From Leucobacter sp. cx-42 (GTDB lineage Bacteria; Actinomycetota; Actinomycetes; Actinomycetales; Microbacteriaceae): a stretch of 64,000 nt of DNA. The number at the start of each line of letters is the position of its first letter. Within the stretch, counting starts at the first letter, position 1. A program made the translations under genes and the position numbers. This document shows, piece after piece, positions 8,719 to 18,517 of this stretch. The notes under the pieces are model-generated. The model was not told the DNA's origin, ran no database searches, and was given only the letters and a program-made list of their open reading frames with translations. The stretch spans positions 124,001 to 188,000 of the forward strand of contig NZ_JACVMU010000002.1 of assembly GCF_014529985.1 (NCBI RefSeq). Reading direction: 5' to 3'.

Positions 8719-9906
8719 ATGGCGAGGCTTACGGTTGTGGCAGAACCGTTCCCCGATTGGGAAGCTCCCGTGCAGCGTCTTGCTGCCCGCGATCTCACCG
8801 TTGCGCTCTCGGCTCACGCGCCTCGCTCGTGCAGCGTCCGCTACCTGTCTGCGAGCGATAGCCCACTCCCTGAGTTCCCGTCCGCACGCATCGCCACCGA
8901 GCAGCTGCCGCTGCGTAAGAATCTGCTCCCTATGCTGTGGCAGTCGCGTGCGACCGCTCGCCCGCTCGACGGTGAGCTGTTCCACGCTCTGACCCCGATG
9001 GTTCCGCTGCGCGCTCGCGCGGAAGATTTCGGTACGCAGTCGACGATCACGATCCCCCACATGCTGCAGTGGGAAGCGCCCGAGCTCATGAGCCCGAACC
9101 AGGCACGCCTCCTGCGCGCCTTCGTTCGCCGTGCGGCGAAGTTCGCCGATGTGATCCTCACCACGACCTACGCGACCGCGAACACCCTCGCAGAGGTGTG
9201 CGGATCGGACCTCAACGTCCAGGTCGTTCCGTTTGCGGCCCCGCGCGAGTTCGTTGCAGGGCCTGACGCGGCAACGCTCCGCGCACAGCTTGATCTTCCT
9301 GAGCGCTACGCGGTCACGACCGCACGCGCTGATGAGCGCGGCCGCCTGTCATGGGCGTTCGATGCGCTGCGTGCGCACCCCGAGGCTGAGCACCTTGTCG
9401 TGCTCGAGGGCCTTGATCCCGCGGTGTACACCAAGTCCTCCGGCGCCGAGAAGTCACGTCCGGCCAAGTCAGCAGATACTGACGAAGCGGCAGCACCCGA
9501 GGCTCCGCGAGCAGGCAGCGTTGCGGTTCCCGCTGATCTCGCTCACCGCGTGACGGTCGTTTCGATCGACACTGAAGACGAGCTCGCCTACGTTGGCGCG
9601 ATCATCGGCGGCGCATCGCTCTTCCTGCAGCCGCAGTCGTTCCTCGGCTCTGGCTACACCGTACTCGCTGCGCTCACCGCTGGCGTCCCCGTGCTGCACT
9701 CGGGCCACGACGCGACCGAGGAGCTCGTGCTTGAGGCCGGATCCGCTGCCCCCACCGCAGAGGAATTTGCGGCCGAATTCGCTCGCCTCTGCACCAACTC
9801 GAACGATGCGCTCGAGCACCTCACCGTGCTCGCAGGCGATCGCGGCCGCACGTTCTCGTGGCAGAACACGGCCTGGCATCTCTGGCAGACGCACGCCGAT
9901 ATCTAG
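8719..9906 (+). CDS. GT-B fold glycosyltransferase (family 1/4-like)
   Basis: The 395-residue protein begins MARLTVVAEPFPDWEAPVQ; the ATG at 8719 follows AGGGGG. The C-terminal half has the shape of a GT4 donor-binding domain: FLQPQSFLGSGYTVLAALTAGVPVLHS, the usual P-x-GE-F-G region with an altered catalytic Glu-x7-Glu pair, then ATEELVLEAG. In between, an Ala/Lys/Glu-rich insert of about 30 residues (roughly residues 243-275) interrupts the donor domain. The fold is reasonably sure; the specific sugar is not. It is divergent from galE and stands alone before a terminator. Confidence 0.7.
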   Translation: MARLTVVAEPFPDWEAPVQRLAARDLTVALSAHAPRSCSVRYLSASDSPLPEFPSARIATEQLPLRKNLLPMLWQSRATARPLDGELFHALTPMVPLRARAEDFGTQSTITIPHMLQWEAPELMSPNQARLLRAFVRRAAKFADVILTTTYATANTLAEVCGSDLNVQVVPFAAPREFVAGPDAATLRAQLDLPERYAVTTARADERGRLSWAFDALRAHPEAEHLVVLEGLDPAVYTKSSGAEKSRPAKSADTDEAAAPEAPRAGSVAVPADLAHRVTVVSIDTEDELAYVGAIIGGASLFLQPQSFLGSGYTVLAALTAGVPVLHSGHDATEELVLEAGSAAPTAEEFAAEFARLCTNSNDALEHLTVLAGDRGRTFSWQNTAWHLWQTHADI

Positions 9907-9984
9907 GTCGCCGGCGCGCGAGCTACGTTCCAGCCTGATCTCCTGATGGCAGGGCGCGGATCCAACGCACCCCCGAGACAACGC

Positions 9985-10021
9985 AACGGGCCGGGCTCCT
10001 CAGTGAGGAACCCGGCCCGTT
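9985..10021. terminator. Bidirectional terminator between the glycosyltransferase and purE
   Basis: Arms AACGGGCCGGG (9985-9995) and its complement (10011-10021), with an inner TCCT/AGGA extension, form a strong hairpin between two convergent genes. Confidence 0.8.
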
Positions 10022-10049
10022 GCCGTCTGTCAACGCGGCGCAGCGACAG

Positions 10050-10679
10050 TTACTTCTTTTCGGTGACCTCGGAAGCCACGCGCTCCTGGAGCGCAAGGTT
10101 CTTCTCTTCAACCATTTCGCTCAGGCCGCGAGCATACTCGTCAAGCGTTGCGGAAAGCTCAGGATCGCTCGCACCGAGGATGCGAACTGCGAGCAGGCCG
10201 GCGTTCTTCGCGCCACCGATTGAGACGGTTGCTACGGGGATGCCGCCCGGCATCTGCACGATCGACAGGAGCGAATCCATGCCGTCAAGGCGTGCGAGCG
10301 GGACGGGCACACCGATGACCGGGAGCGTGGTCATGGAGGCGACCATGCCGGGAAGGTGAGCCGCACCGCCGGCGCCAGCAATAATCACCTTCAGGCCGCG
10401 ACCAACGGCCTCACGTGCATAGGTACCCATCTTTTCGGGGGTACGGTGGGCCGAAACGACCTCAACTTCGAAGGGAACCTCGAAGTCACGCAGCACCTGG
10501 ACTGCCTCAGACATGACGTTGTAGTCAGAGTCTGAGCCCATGATGATGCCGACGAGCGGTGCGACCTGCTTCGCCGCTGAGCTCTTCTGCTCGCGACGCG
10601 CACGTCGACGGTGCTGCTCGTTCTGTGGACCGGATTTTTCGCTGTTCTTATTGCCGTTTTTTGCCGCGCTGTCTGCCAT
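10050..10679 (-). CDS. purE: N5-carboxyaminoimidazole ribonucleotide mutase
   Basis: The 209-residue protein carries the class I PurE core from about residue 42: [14 protein letters not shown], the catalytic His of [11 protein letters not shown] and [15 protein letters not shown], then [22 protein letters not shown]. It shifts the carboxyl group of N5-CAIR to C4 in purine synthesis, following PurK, which is encoded at 13171-14313. A highly charged N-terminal extension of about 40 residues (rich in Lys, Arg, Ser, Asn) is longer than in most PurE; a start within the frame closer to the core cannot be excluded, though no better ribosome site is visible. Confidence 0.93.
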   Translation of the reverse strand: MADSAAKNGNKNSEKSGPQNEQHRRRARREQKSSAAKQVAPLVGIIMGSDSDYNVMSEAVQVLRDFEVPFEVEVVSAHRTPEKMGTYAREAVGRGLKVIIAGAGGAAHLPGMVASMTTLPVIGVPVPLARLDGMDSLLSIVQMPGGIPVATVSIGGAKNAGLLAVRILGASDPELSATLDEYARGLSEMVEEKNLALQERVASEVTEKK

Positions 10680-10958
10680 GTATACAGCGTACCCGTGGCG
10701 TCTGATGAATTAGTCAAAAATGCCAAACCTCACCGCGAGATGCTGAACAATATTGGGGCTGATCGGCGCGACTGATCCGCGCACGGTTCGTGTCCCAGAT
10801 CCGCGTGCGAACCCAGTGATGCCCCCCGTGCACTGCGTGCGTGCGCGCGTTCACAGAAAGCGAGTAAGCTTAGTGCCTACATCGACGGCCAGGAAGCGCT
10901 GAATGAGCTTGGCACTCATCCCCGCGCAGCGGCGGAACGTAACCCGGAGACGAAGCAG

Positions 10959-11654
10959 ATGACAGAGCATGAGAGTGCCCCCCAGCAGGACGCGACCCTC
11001 GTGCCTGTCGCGCCGAAGGCATCCTTTGGTGCGGCCGTAGTCGAGTCACCGACCACGCCCGTTGGGCCAGGCTTGCACCCCGAGAAGATCGTGCCCGGAT
11101 TTGCGAAGCTCTCACGGCTCCCAGATGCACCCCAGGTACATCCGTCACACGCGGTTGATCGCACAGGCACAGGATCCGCGCCCGTCCCCGCTCCGGTCCA
11201 GACTCCGCCGGCTGTCACCAGCCAGGTCGTCGGCCCGCCGCCAGCTTCCCCGTTCCTCTCGGCCTCCGACTGCGACGAAGCTGACGACACCACGGTCGTG
11301 ATGAATCGACCGGCGCCGTTGATTCCGTGGTTGCTCACCACCGATACCGACGAAACGTACGTGCTCGCCCCGCTCACGCTCGTGGGCCGCAAGCCGAACC
11401 CTCGATCTGCGTACCCGCGGGCTGCGTTGCTGCGTTTGGCGGATCCCGACAAGCTGCTTTCGCGCGTGCACGCCGTCATCGATTACAACGAAGACGGCAT
11501 CTGTCTGACCGACCTCGGCTCCACGAACGGCACCGCACTCATCACTGCACAGGGCACCGCGTACTGCGAACCCAACGTCCGATACCTGCTCGATGAGGTC
11601 CTCGCGATCGACTTCGGCGGCGCACGGTGCACGCTCCGACGGGCAGACCGCTAG
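10959..11654 (+). CDS. FHA-domain protein
   Basis: The 231-residue protein has a disordered Pro/Val/Ala-rich N-terminal half and a C-terminal FHA domain (about residues 125-231) with the phosphothreonine-binding pattern: TLVGRKPN, the Ser-Arg-x-His of LLSRVHAVI and DLGSTNGT. FHA domains bind phosphothreonine peptides, so this protein is probably a reader of the Ser/Thr kinase encoded at the far end of the window or of another one. There is no membrane segment. The ATG at 10959 follows GGAGACG. It lies between purE and purK on the opposite strand, immediately before the hydrolase lipoprotein. Confidence 0.85.
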   Translation: MTEHESAPQQDATLVPVAPKASFGAAVVESPTTPVGPGLHPEKIVPGFAKLSRLPDAPQVHPSHAVDRTGTGSAPVPAPVQTPPAVTSQVVGPPPASPFLSASDCDEADDTTVVMNRPAPLIPWLLTTDTDETYVLAPLTLVGRKPNPRSAYPRAALLRLADPDKLLSRVHAVIDYNEDGICLTDLGSTNGTALITAQGTAYCEPNVRYLLDEVLAIDFGGARCTLRRADR

Positions 11655-11759
11655 TCGTACACTGCCGTTGCACGCACTCCACCGAGGGTGCCACGTCGGG
11701 CGCCTGATTCGGCACTCTTGTCTGATGACAGAACATTCGCAGTCCTGTTTCATCGAAAC

Positions 11760-13049
11760 ATGCGTTACATCATTGGATCTCTGGCGGGTGCTTCAGCCCT
11801 CGCCCTCACCCTCACGAGTTGTGCTACCCCCACCACGACCCGACCAGAAGCAGCGATCACGTGGGGTTCGTGTGACTCGTTCACCACTCAGGTCACGGAC
11901 TTCTACAAAATGATGGAGATGCCATCGCCGACTGACGGGTTCGAAGACCGCCTGCAGTGCGGCGAGGTGTCTGTCCCGCTGAACTATGACGATCCCAAGG
12001 GTCGCCAGCTCACCATCGCTGTGACCAAACTCGCTCCCAAAAACGAGAGCACCGGCTACGTCTTCACGAATCCCGGCGGACCTGGTATCGAAGGCAGGAC
12101 GTTCCCAGCAGTGCTCGCCAACACCCCGATGCAGGCCATCACCGAGAATATGACGCTCATCGGTATTGATCCTCGTGGTACCGGCGGCTCAACCACAGTG
12201 ATGTGCCAGGACGAAGAAAGCGACGAAAACGCCGAGGCCGATGTCACCGAGGCGATCGCTCTCGCCAACGCAGAGCGCACGGCACAACACAACACGAGCT
12301 GTGCCGACCTCGACTCGGAGTATGTCGAGCAACTCACCACACAAAACATTGCGCGTGACCTTGACCGCGTACGCGAGGGTCTCGGAGCCGAGAGGGTGAG
12401 CTACTTCGGTGTCTCGTGGGGCACCGAACTCGGCATTGAATACCTCAACACGTTCCCAGACCGCGTCGATCGGATGCTGCTCGACAGCGTGATGGATGTG
12501 CGCCAGGACATCACCAAGACGCTTGATGACGTAGCTGAAGCCACTGCAGCCGCTCCAGACCCGCAGCCGTACAACGAGGACGAAGCTGCCGATCCTGACG
12601 CGGCAGCAAAGGACGATACGCTCGCTGCCGCAGAGACTTACTCCCCCGGGAACTTCGGCACGCGCACTGCAATCACGTGTAATGCGTATGGCGCGACCGA
12701 CGGCAAAGCTGTGTGGGAAGACCACGTCGCGCGCTCGGAACGCCTCGGCACCGATCTGCAAGATCGTGCGGCCCACCCAGTAAGCGGCGACCTGCCAGGC
12801 ACTTCCGCGTGTGCCGGCTGGCCGTTCGCGGCACAGCCGCTGAAGCTCAGCGGCGAGAAGTTCGACAACCTGCAGATCGTCGTGCACTCCGGCGAAACCG
12901 TCACTCCGCCGGCATGGGGCGAACACGCTCACGAACTCCTCGGTGGGAGCATCGCGGTCGTCGAGAACGACCAGCATGGCTCGCTCGCATACAGCGACAA
13001 GGCAGAGGCCGCTGCGAAGTTCTTGGTAACGGGAACCCCGATCAAGTAG
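11760..13049 (+). CDS. Secreted alpha/beta-hydrolase lipoprotein, TAP-like (tripeptidyl aminopeptidase-related)
   Basis: The 429-residue protein starts with a lipoprotein signal (ALALTLTSC, Cys at residue 20); the frame is open further upstream but only the ATG at 11760 gives a signal peptide. The oxyanion motif TNPGGPG and nucleophile elbow GVSWG match the TAP-like proteases and esterases of actinobacteria. The C-terminal TAP-type region carries HSGETVTPPAWGEHA, where the catalytic acid position normally reads D-x-x-TP but here is Glu, and DQHGS supplies the His. The middle lid region is short and acidic. Likely a membrane-attached peptidase or esterase of unknown substrate. Confidence 0.8.
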   Translation: MRYIIGSLAGASALALTLTSCATPTTTRPEAAITWGSCDSFTTQVTDFYKMMEMPSPTDGFEDRLQCGEVSVPLNYDDPKGRQLTIAVTKLAPKNESTGYVFTNPGGPGIEGRTFPAVLANTPMQAITENMTLIGIDPRGTGGSTTVMCQDEESDENAEADVTEAIALANAERTAQHNTSCADLDSEYVEQLTTQNIARDLDRVREGLGAERVSYFGVSWGTELGIEYLNTFPDRVDRMLLDSVMDVRQDITKTLDDVAEATAAAPDPQPYNEDEAADPDAAAKDDTLAAAETYSPGNFGTRTAITCNAYGATDGKAVWEDHVARSERLGTDLQDRAAHPVSGDLPGTSACAGWPFAAQPLKLSGEKFDNLQIVVHSGETVTPPAWGEHAHELLGGSIAVVENDQHGSLAYSDKAEAAAKFLVTGTPIK

Positions 13050-13069
13050 GCGGCCCCAGACAGCACTCA

Positions 13070-13118
13070 ACCCCGCGAGAAGCGGCAGTCACGCAGACTG
13101 GTCACCTCTCGCGGGGTT
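13070..13118. terminator. Hairpin downstream of the hydrolase gene
   Basis: Arms AACCCCGCGAGA (13070-13081) and its complement (13107-13118) with a 25-base loop lie between convergent genes. Confidence 0.65.
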
Positions 13119-13123
13119 GTGTC

Positions 13124-13158
13124 GGTATCGGGGTGCCACCACTCGGCACCCCGATACC
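13124..13158. terminator. Second hairpin between the hydrolase gene and purK
   Basis: Arms GGTATCGGGGTGCC (13124-13137) and its complement (13145-13158) with a seven-base loop follow directly on the first hairpin and would serve purK on the minus strand. Confidence 0.65.
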
Positions 13159-13170
13159 GAGCGGAGCGGG

Positions 13171-14313
13171 TTACGCGAAGACGTCGGCCGCGGCGAGAGC
13201 CGCTGCGCGGACCGTCTCGAGATCCGCGCCCGTCACCGTCACGTGGCCGACCTTACGGCCCGGACGCGACTGCTTATCGTAGCTGTGGATCTTTGCCGCA
13301 GGGTGCTCCGCGAGCGCCTGCGGGTAACGCGCGAGCATGGTGCCCTCAGCGGGGCCACCGAGCACGTTGACCATCACGGCAGCGGGCAGCGACATCGAGG
13401 TGTCACCGAGGGGCAGGTCAGCAACCGCACGAATGTGGTTCTCGAACTGGCTCGTGACCGAACCCTCGATCGAGAAGTGGCCCGAGTTGTGCGGGCGCAT
13501 CGCGAGCTCGTTCACGAGCACGCGGCCGTCGCGGGTCTCGAACATCTCGACCGCAAGCACACCGGTCACGCCGGTGCCCTCAGCGACCTTGAGGCCGATC
13601 TCAGCGGCCTCCTCGAGCGTCGACGCGTGCTGCACGGGCGCGGGTGCGAGCACCTCTGCGCAGACGCCGTCACGCTGGATCGTCTCAACGACAGGCCAGG
13701 TGCGGATCTCGCCGCTCGGACGGCGTGCCACGAGCTGCGACAGCTCACGTACGAAGTCAACGAGCTCTTCAACGAGCAGGAAGCCGCCACGAGCGTCTTC
13801 CGCGAGCGCGGTGAACCAGTCACTGACCTCGACGGCCTCGCTCACGACGCGGACGCCCTTGCCGTCATAGCCGCCACGAGCGGTCTTCACGACCGCGCGA
13901 CCACCGTGTGCGTCGATGAAGGTCTGCAGCGCAGCCTCGTCAGCAACCTTCGCCCACGCGGGGACGGGAACGCCAAGCTCTTCGAGCTTCTCGCGCATGA
14001 GGATCTTGTCCTGTGCGAACTGCAGCGCATCTGGGCGCGGGTGTACCTGCTTGCCGCGCGCCTCGAGTTCGCGAAGAATCTCGCCGGGGACATGCTCGTG
14101 GTCAAACGTAATCACGTCGACGGTCTCCGCAAACGCGTACACGGTCTCGGGATCACGGTAGTCACCCACAGCGTCTGCTGCGCGAGCCGCGCTCATGCCC
14201 TCTGCTTCAGCGAGCACGCTGATGCGCAGGCCGAGGTGAATTGCGGGCGGAACCATCATGCGAGCCAGCTGGCCCCCACCAATCACGCCGATCTTGATGC
14301 TGTCGTTCGCCAC
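13171..14313 (-). CDS. purK: N5-carboxyaminoimidazole ribonucleotide synthase
   Basis: The 380-residue ATP-grasp enzyme begins KIGVIGGGQLARMM, contains the nucleotide-binding VVKTARGGYDGKG and LVEELVDF, and the late RPHNSGHFSIEGSVTSQFENHIRA motif diagnostic of PurK. It carboxylates AIR with ATP and bicarbonate to N5-CAIR, the substrate of PurE. The GTG start at 14313 follows GAGAGGC. purK and purE face the same way but are separated by two genes on the opposite strand, so they are unlikely to share a transcript. Confidence 0.95.
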   Translation of the reverse strand: MANDSIKIGVIGGGQLARMMVPPAIHLGLRISVLAEAEGMSAARAADAVGDYRDPETVYAFAETVDVITFDHEHVPGEILRELEARGKQVHPRPDALQFAQDKILMREKLEELGVPVPAWAKVADEAALQTFIDAHGGRAVVKTARGGYDGKGVRVVSEAVEVSDWFTALAEDARGGFLLVEELVDFVRELSQLVARRPSGEIRTWPVVETIQRDGVCAEVLAPAPVQHASTLEEAAEIGLKVAEGTGVTGVLAVEMFETRDGRVLVNELAMRPHNSGHFSIEGSVTSQFENHIRAVADLPLGDTSMSLPAAVMVNVLGGPAEGTMLARYPQALAEHPAAKIHSYDKQSRPGRKVGHVTVTGADLETVRAAALAAADVFA

Positions 14314-14369
14314 ATTTGCCTCTCAGTGGTTAGGTACGTCGCACGCGGCGCGCAATGCGCCAACAGCTA

Positions 14370-15845
14370 CTATTCTGCCGTACTCTTGCGATCTGTTTGC
14401 CGCAGACGTTGTTTGAGCGTTCGCTGGGGACGCTTTGGTTCGATCCGCGCGAGCAAATCACCAGCCTCGACCTTCGCACCTGCGCGCACGACGAAGCTTG
14501 CGTACCCCGTGCCAGAGGCTCGGATCGCTTCCTCCGCTGCAAAGCCCGCATACGGGTCGGGAGTGGCCTCGCTGGTGGTGGGGCGGATCCGCGACTCGGC
14601 TTTGCCGGACACCGTCACGAGCAGGTCACCCGCGCCAATGAACGCCCGGTCAGGGACCGCCCATTCGTTCACGCGACCGGAGATGCTCGCGCGCACCTCA
14701 AGCGTGTGATCTGTGGGTTCGAGCACATCGTCAATAACCGAGTCGCCGGAGACCGCCGCAAATGCGAGCGCAGCCGCCTGGCCAAACCGATAGCCACCCG
14801 ACGCGGGACGATTGTCAACAGCAAGCACTTCACGCGCTGGGAGCACGTGAGTGATGCGTGAAGCTTCTTCGGTAGGCGAGTGTACCCACTGCATCGGGAG
14901 ACCGTAGCTGCGGTGGATGCCGGTTGCGATCCACGATGAGGTCAGCAAGATCACCCGGCAGATGAGGTTAAACCAGAGCAGCAGACCGATGAACACCGCG
15001 AATGACGCAAGCAGGGGGTTACTCGTAGCGCCACCGAGCAGCAGTCCGCCGAGGATCTTCAGTGCGAGCAACGCCGCACCACCCAGGCCACAACCGAACA
15101 GGAGCGGTCGCCATGGCACGCGAATCTCGGCGAGCAACCGGTGGATTGCGACGAGTACGAGCACGTCGACCACAAAAAGCAGCGCGTAGCGGATCACGGT
15201 GCCGAGCCACGTCAGTAGCCAGGCAAAGTGCGGCTCGCTAAACAGCCCAAGGAGCCAGTGCATGACGTTGCTACTCAGAATTGTCAGAGCCGCAGACAGC
15301 ACCACCGCGATGAGGAGCAAGAAGGCGAGGCCAAAGTCGCGAAGCTTGAGAATCGCTGCGTTGCGATAGCGCTTCACTTCGAGGCCGAAGATGATGCGGA
15401 CTGACCGCCTGGTGCCGGTAAACCAGTTGATCGAGATCCAGAGGAGAGACGCGCCTGCCGCGAGGCTGGTCCAGTCAATGATGCGGGTGGTGGTCAAGCT
15501 CTTCAGCGACACAGCCGCGTTTCCATCACCGACGAGGCCGGGGATGAAGGTATTGATCTGCTCGACGATGGTCTCAATTAGTTCGGTCTGGCCGCGCAGG
15601 AAGATGCCGAAAATACCGAAACCGACCCACAGCGCGGAAAACACCGCGAAGAGCGCCTGGTAACTCATGCCAGAAGACATGACGACGCCGCCGATGTCAA
15701 CGAAATGTGACCAGGCGCGGAATGGTCGGGTGTGCTGCACCCAAGCCCACAGCGCCTGCACGCCCTGGACTCGCTCCTGGCGGGACGACGAGACCCCACC
15801 AATCTCAGCCAATACCGGGCGGAGGTTGGTGGGGTCTGTCGTCAT
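14370..15845 (-). CDS. YihY/BrkB family membrane protein with a cytoplasmic C-terminal extension
   Basis: The 491-residue protein has the BrkB/YihY core in residues about 40-320: GGVVMSSGMSYQALFAVFSA, six hydrophobic segments and NLICRVILLTSSW-type closing segment. The family (once misnamed RNase BN) has no firmly proven function. Residues 320-491 are a soluble tail that contains two short stretches resembling lipoyl/biotinyl or RND-adaptor hairpins (AFIGAGDLLVTVSG and AKVEAGDLLARIEP). Some actinobacterial homologues carry charged tails, but I do not recognise this one as a named domain. The gene lies 42 bases after sdhB on the same strand and may be read from the sdh transcript. Confidence 0.8.
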   Translation of the reverse strand: MTTDPTNLRPVLAEIGGVSSSRQERVQGVQALWAWVQHTRPFRAWSHFVDIGGVVMSSGMSYQALFAVFSALWVGFGIFGIFLRGQTELIETIVEQINTFIPGLVGDGNAAVSLKSLTTTRIIDWTSLAAGASLLWISINWFTGTRRSVRIIFGLEVKRYRNAAILKLRDFGLAFLLLIAVVLSAALTILSSNVMHWLLGLFSEPHFAWLLTWLGTVIRYALLFVVDVLVLVAIHRLLAEIRVPWRPLLFGCGLGGAALLALKILGGLLLGGATSNPLLASFAVFIGLLLWFNLICRVILLTSSWIATGIHRSYGLPMQWVHSPTEEASRITHVLPAREVLAVDNRPASGGYRFGQAAALAFAAVSGDSVIDDVLEPTDHTLEVRASISGRVNEWAVPDRAFIGAGDLLVTVSGKAESRIRPTTSEATPDPYAGFAAEEAIRASGTGYASFVVRAGAKVEAGDLLARIEPKRPQRTLKQRLRQTDRKSTAE

Positions 15846-15887
15846 AGTCAGCTCAGGGTTCGTGGTTGCGGCACGAACCTCCCTGAA

Positions 15888-16655
15888 TTAGTTGGTCTTG
15901 CCGCTCAGGATCGCAGACTTCACTTCAGCAATTGCCTTGGTGACCTGGATACCACGGGGGCATGCCTCTGAGCAGTTGAAGGTGGTGCGGCAGCGCCACA
16001 CGCCTTCCTTGTCGTTGAGGATGTCAAGACGAACCTGAGCGTTATCGTCACGCGAGTCGAAGATGAAGCGGTGTGCGTTCACGATCGCTGCGGGGCCGAA
16101 GTACTGACCATCGGTCCAGAAGACGGGGCACGACGAGGTGCACGCAGCGCAGAGGATGCACTTGGTGGTGTCGTCGAAACGCTCGCGCGAAGCGATGTCC
16201 TGGATGCGCTCCGAGCCCTCGGGAGGGGTCGTGTTCGCAACGAGGAACGGCTGCACCTCACGGTACGAAGCGAAGAAGGGCTCCATGTCAACGATGAGGT
16301 CCTTCTCAAGGGGCAGACCCTTGATTGCCTCAACGTAGATGGGCTTCGTGATGTCAAGATCCTTGATCAGGGTCTTGCATGCGAGGCGGTTGCGGCCGTT
16401 GATACGCATAGCGTCCGAGCCACAAATGCCGTGTGCACACGAGCGACGGTAGCTGAGCGTGCCGTCAACGTCCCACTTGATTTTGTGGAGCGCATCGAGG
16501 ATACGGTCAGTCGGGTACATCTCGACATCGAAGTCTTCCCAGTACGCCTCTTCCTGCTGCTCCGGAAGGTAGCGGCGGATGAGGAGCGTGACGGTGAAAG
16601 GCTTAGGTGCGTCGGGAGCGGCCGTCGTTGCGGCCTCTGCGGTAGCGGTGCTCAT
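15888..16655 (-). CDS. sdhB: Succinate dehydrogenase iron-sulfur subunit
   Basis: The 255-residue protein has the [2Fe-2S] motif SCAHGICGSD with a downstream Cys (NRLAC), the [4Fe-4S] CILCAACTSSCP and the [3Fe-4S] Cys residues in CRTTFNCSEACPRG. It passes electrons from the SdhA flavin to the quinone site in the membrane anchors. The N-terminal 20 residues are Ala/Thr-rich and non-conserved. It follows sdhA by three bases as the last gene of sdhCDAB. Confidence 0.97.
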   Translation of the reverse strand: MSTATAEAATTAAPDAPKPFTVTLLIRRYLPEQQEEAYWEDFDVEMYPTDRILDALHKIKWDVDGTLSYRRSCAHGICGSDAMRINGRNRLACKTLIKDLDITKPIYVEAIKGLPLEKDLIVDMEPFFASYREVQPFLVANTTPPEGSERIQDIASRERFDDTTKCILCAACTSSCPVFWTDGQYFGPAAIVNAHRFIFDSRDDNAQVRLDILNDKEGVWRCRTTFNCSEACPRGIQVTKAIAEVKSAILSGKTN

Positions 16656-16658
16656 GAC

Positions 16659-18470
16659 CTAGTACTTCCTCTCCATGGGCTCATAACGAGTGAAGGTGAC
16701 TGGCTTCCAGTCGAGGCGGATGTGGTCATCGGGATCAGCCGAGTGCGGATCGCCCGAGAGGTACGCCATGGTGTGCTGCATGTAGTTCTCGTCGTCACGC
16801 TTCGGGTAGTCGTCGCGCATGTGACCGCCACGGCTTTCCTTACGGTTACGAGCGGTGTACGCGAGCACCTCTGCGAGGTCGAGCAGGAAGCCCAGCTCGA
16901 TTGCTTCGAGGAGATCGGTGTTGTAGCGGTAGCCACGGTCCTGAACGCCAACGTTCTTGTAGCGCAGGCGCAGGTCGTGGATCACTCCGAGTACCTCGGT
17001 CAGCGAATCCTCGGTGCGGAACACCTGAGCGCCGCGGTCCATTGCTTCCTGCAGCTCGCGGCGGAGATCCGCTACGCGCTCGGTGCCGGTGCCGGTGCGG
17101 AAGCTCTCGACGAGCTCGCGCACCTCCTTTGCGGGATCCTCAGGAAGCGCGACAAACTCTGCCTCGTTCGCGTAATCAGCTGCGCGGTTACCCGAGCGCT
17201 TGCCGAAGACGTTGATATCGAGGAGCGAGTTGGTGCCGAGACGGTTGGCGCCGTGCACCGAAACGCACGCGCACTCACCGGCTGCGAAGAGACCGGGAAC
17301 AACGGTGTCGTTGTCCATAAGCACCTCTGCGTCAACGTTAGTGGGGATGCCACCCATTGCGTAGTGTGCGGTCGGGAACACGGGAACCGGCTCGACTACC
17401 GGGTCAACGCCCAGGTAGGTGCGAGCGAACTCGGTGATGTCAGGGAGCTTGGTCTCGAGCACCTCAGCACCGAGGTGGGTGCAGTCGAGGTACACGTAGT
17501 CAGCGTGGGGACCAGCGCCGCGGCCGTCGAGGACTTCCTGCACCATCGAACGAGCGACGATGTCACGGGGCGCGAGGTCCTTAATGGTCGGTGCGTAGCG
17601 CTCCATGAAGCGCTCGCCACTCGCGTTACGGAGGATCGCGCCCTCACCGCGTGCACCCTCAGTGAGGAGGATGCCAAGGCCGGCAAGGCCGGTCGGGTGG
17701 AACTGGTAGAACTCCATGTCCTCAAGGGGCAGGCCCTTGCGCCACACGATGCCAACGCCATCACCAGTGAGGGTGTGAGCGTTCGAGGTGGTCTTGAAGA
17801 TCTTGCCGAAGCCGCCAGTCGCGAAGACGATCGACTTCGCCTGGAACACGTGAATCGCGCCAGTCGAGAGCTCGTATGCAACGACGCCTGCGGGCTTGCG
17901 GTCCTTGCCCTCACCAGTCATGACCAGGTCGAGTACGTAGAACTCGTTGAAGAAGTTCACGCCGAGCTTGACGCAGTTCTGGAACAGCGTCTGCAGGATC
18001 ATGTGGCCGGTGCGGTCTGCTGCGTAGCATGCACGACGGACAGCTGCCTTACCGTGGTCACGGGTGTGGCCACCGAAACGACGCTGATCGATCTTGCCGT
18101 CAGCCGTACGGTTGAAGGGAAGGCCCATGTTCTCGAGGTCGATGACCGCGTCGATGGCTTCCTTGGCGAGGATCTCTGCCGCGTCCTGGTCGACGAGGTA
18201 GTCGCCACCCTTGACAGTGTCAAAGGTGTGCCACTCCCAGTTGTCGTCCTCAACGTTTGCGAGAGCTGCTGCCATGCCGCCCTGTGCCGCACCGGTGTGC
18301 GAACGGGTCGGGTACAGCTTGGTGATAACCGCGGTCTTAGCCTTGGGGCCAGCCTCGATTGCTGCGCGCATACCTGCGCCACCAGCGCCGACGATGACAA
18401 CGTCGAACTGGTGATAAGTGATGCCGTCCTTGACGGTAACTTCCTCGCCCGCGTGGGTATCGGTGGTCAC
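16659..18470 (-). CDS. sdhA: Succinate dehydrogenase flavoprotein subunit
   Basis: The 603-residue flavoprotein shows the dinucleotide-binding [16 protein letters not shown], the covalent FAD His in [10 protein letters not shown], the capping-domain and active-site region QFHPTGL with EGARGEGA, and the C-terminal REDY-like [11 protein letters not shown]. It oxidises succinate to fumarate in the citric acid cycle and respiratory chain. The GTG start at 18470 follows TTAGGAC. The length is standard for the family. A very long frame on the opposite strand is only a shadow of its codon bias. Confidence 0.97.
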   Translation of the reverse strand: MTTDTHAGEEVTVKDGITYHQFDVVIVGAGGAGMRAAIEAGPKAKTAVITKLYPTRSHTGAAQGGMAAALANVEDDNWEWHTFDTVKGGDYLVDQDAAEILAKEAIDAVIDLENMGLPFNRTADGKIDQRRFGGHTRDHGKAAVRRACYAADRTGHMILQTLFQNCVKLGVNFFNEFYVLDLVMTGEGKDRKPAGVVAYELSTGAIHVFQAKSIVFATGGFGKIFKTTSNAHTLTGDGVGIVWRKGLPLEDMEFYQFHPTGLAGLGILLTEGARGEGAILRNASGERFMERYAPTIKDLAPRDIVARSMVQEVLDGRGAGPHADYVYLDCTHLGAEVLETKLPDITEFARTYLGVDPVVEPVPVFPTAHYAMGGIPTNVDAEVLMDNDTVVPGLFAAGECACVSVHGANRLGTNSLLDINVFGKRSGNRAADYANEAEFVALPEDPAKEVRELVESFRTGTGTERVADLRRELQEAMDRGAQVFRTEDSLTEVLGVIHDLRLRYKNVGVQDRGYRYNTDLLEAIELGFLLDLAEVLAYTARNRKESRGGHMRDDYPKRDDENYMQHTMAYLSGDPHSADPDDHIRLDWKPVTFTRYEPMERKY

Positions 18471-18517
18471 GTTAGTCCTAACTTCGTTTCAGTACGTCTG
18501 TGTGTCGTGAGTCAGGC

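Noticed and set aside
10903-10962. A 19-codon frame overlapping the FHA start (possible leader peptide)
   Set aside because: It has an ATGA overlap with the FHA gene and a weak AGGA, but no regulatory codon pattern or stem structures to support attenuation.
13117-14709. A 530-codon open frame on the plus strand
   Set aside because: It is antisense to purK and the BrkB gene; its sequence is rich in Arg, His and Val with no domain.
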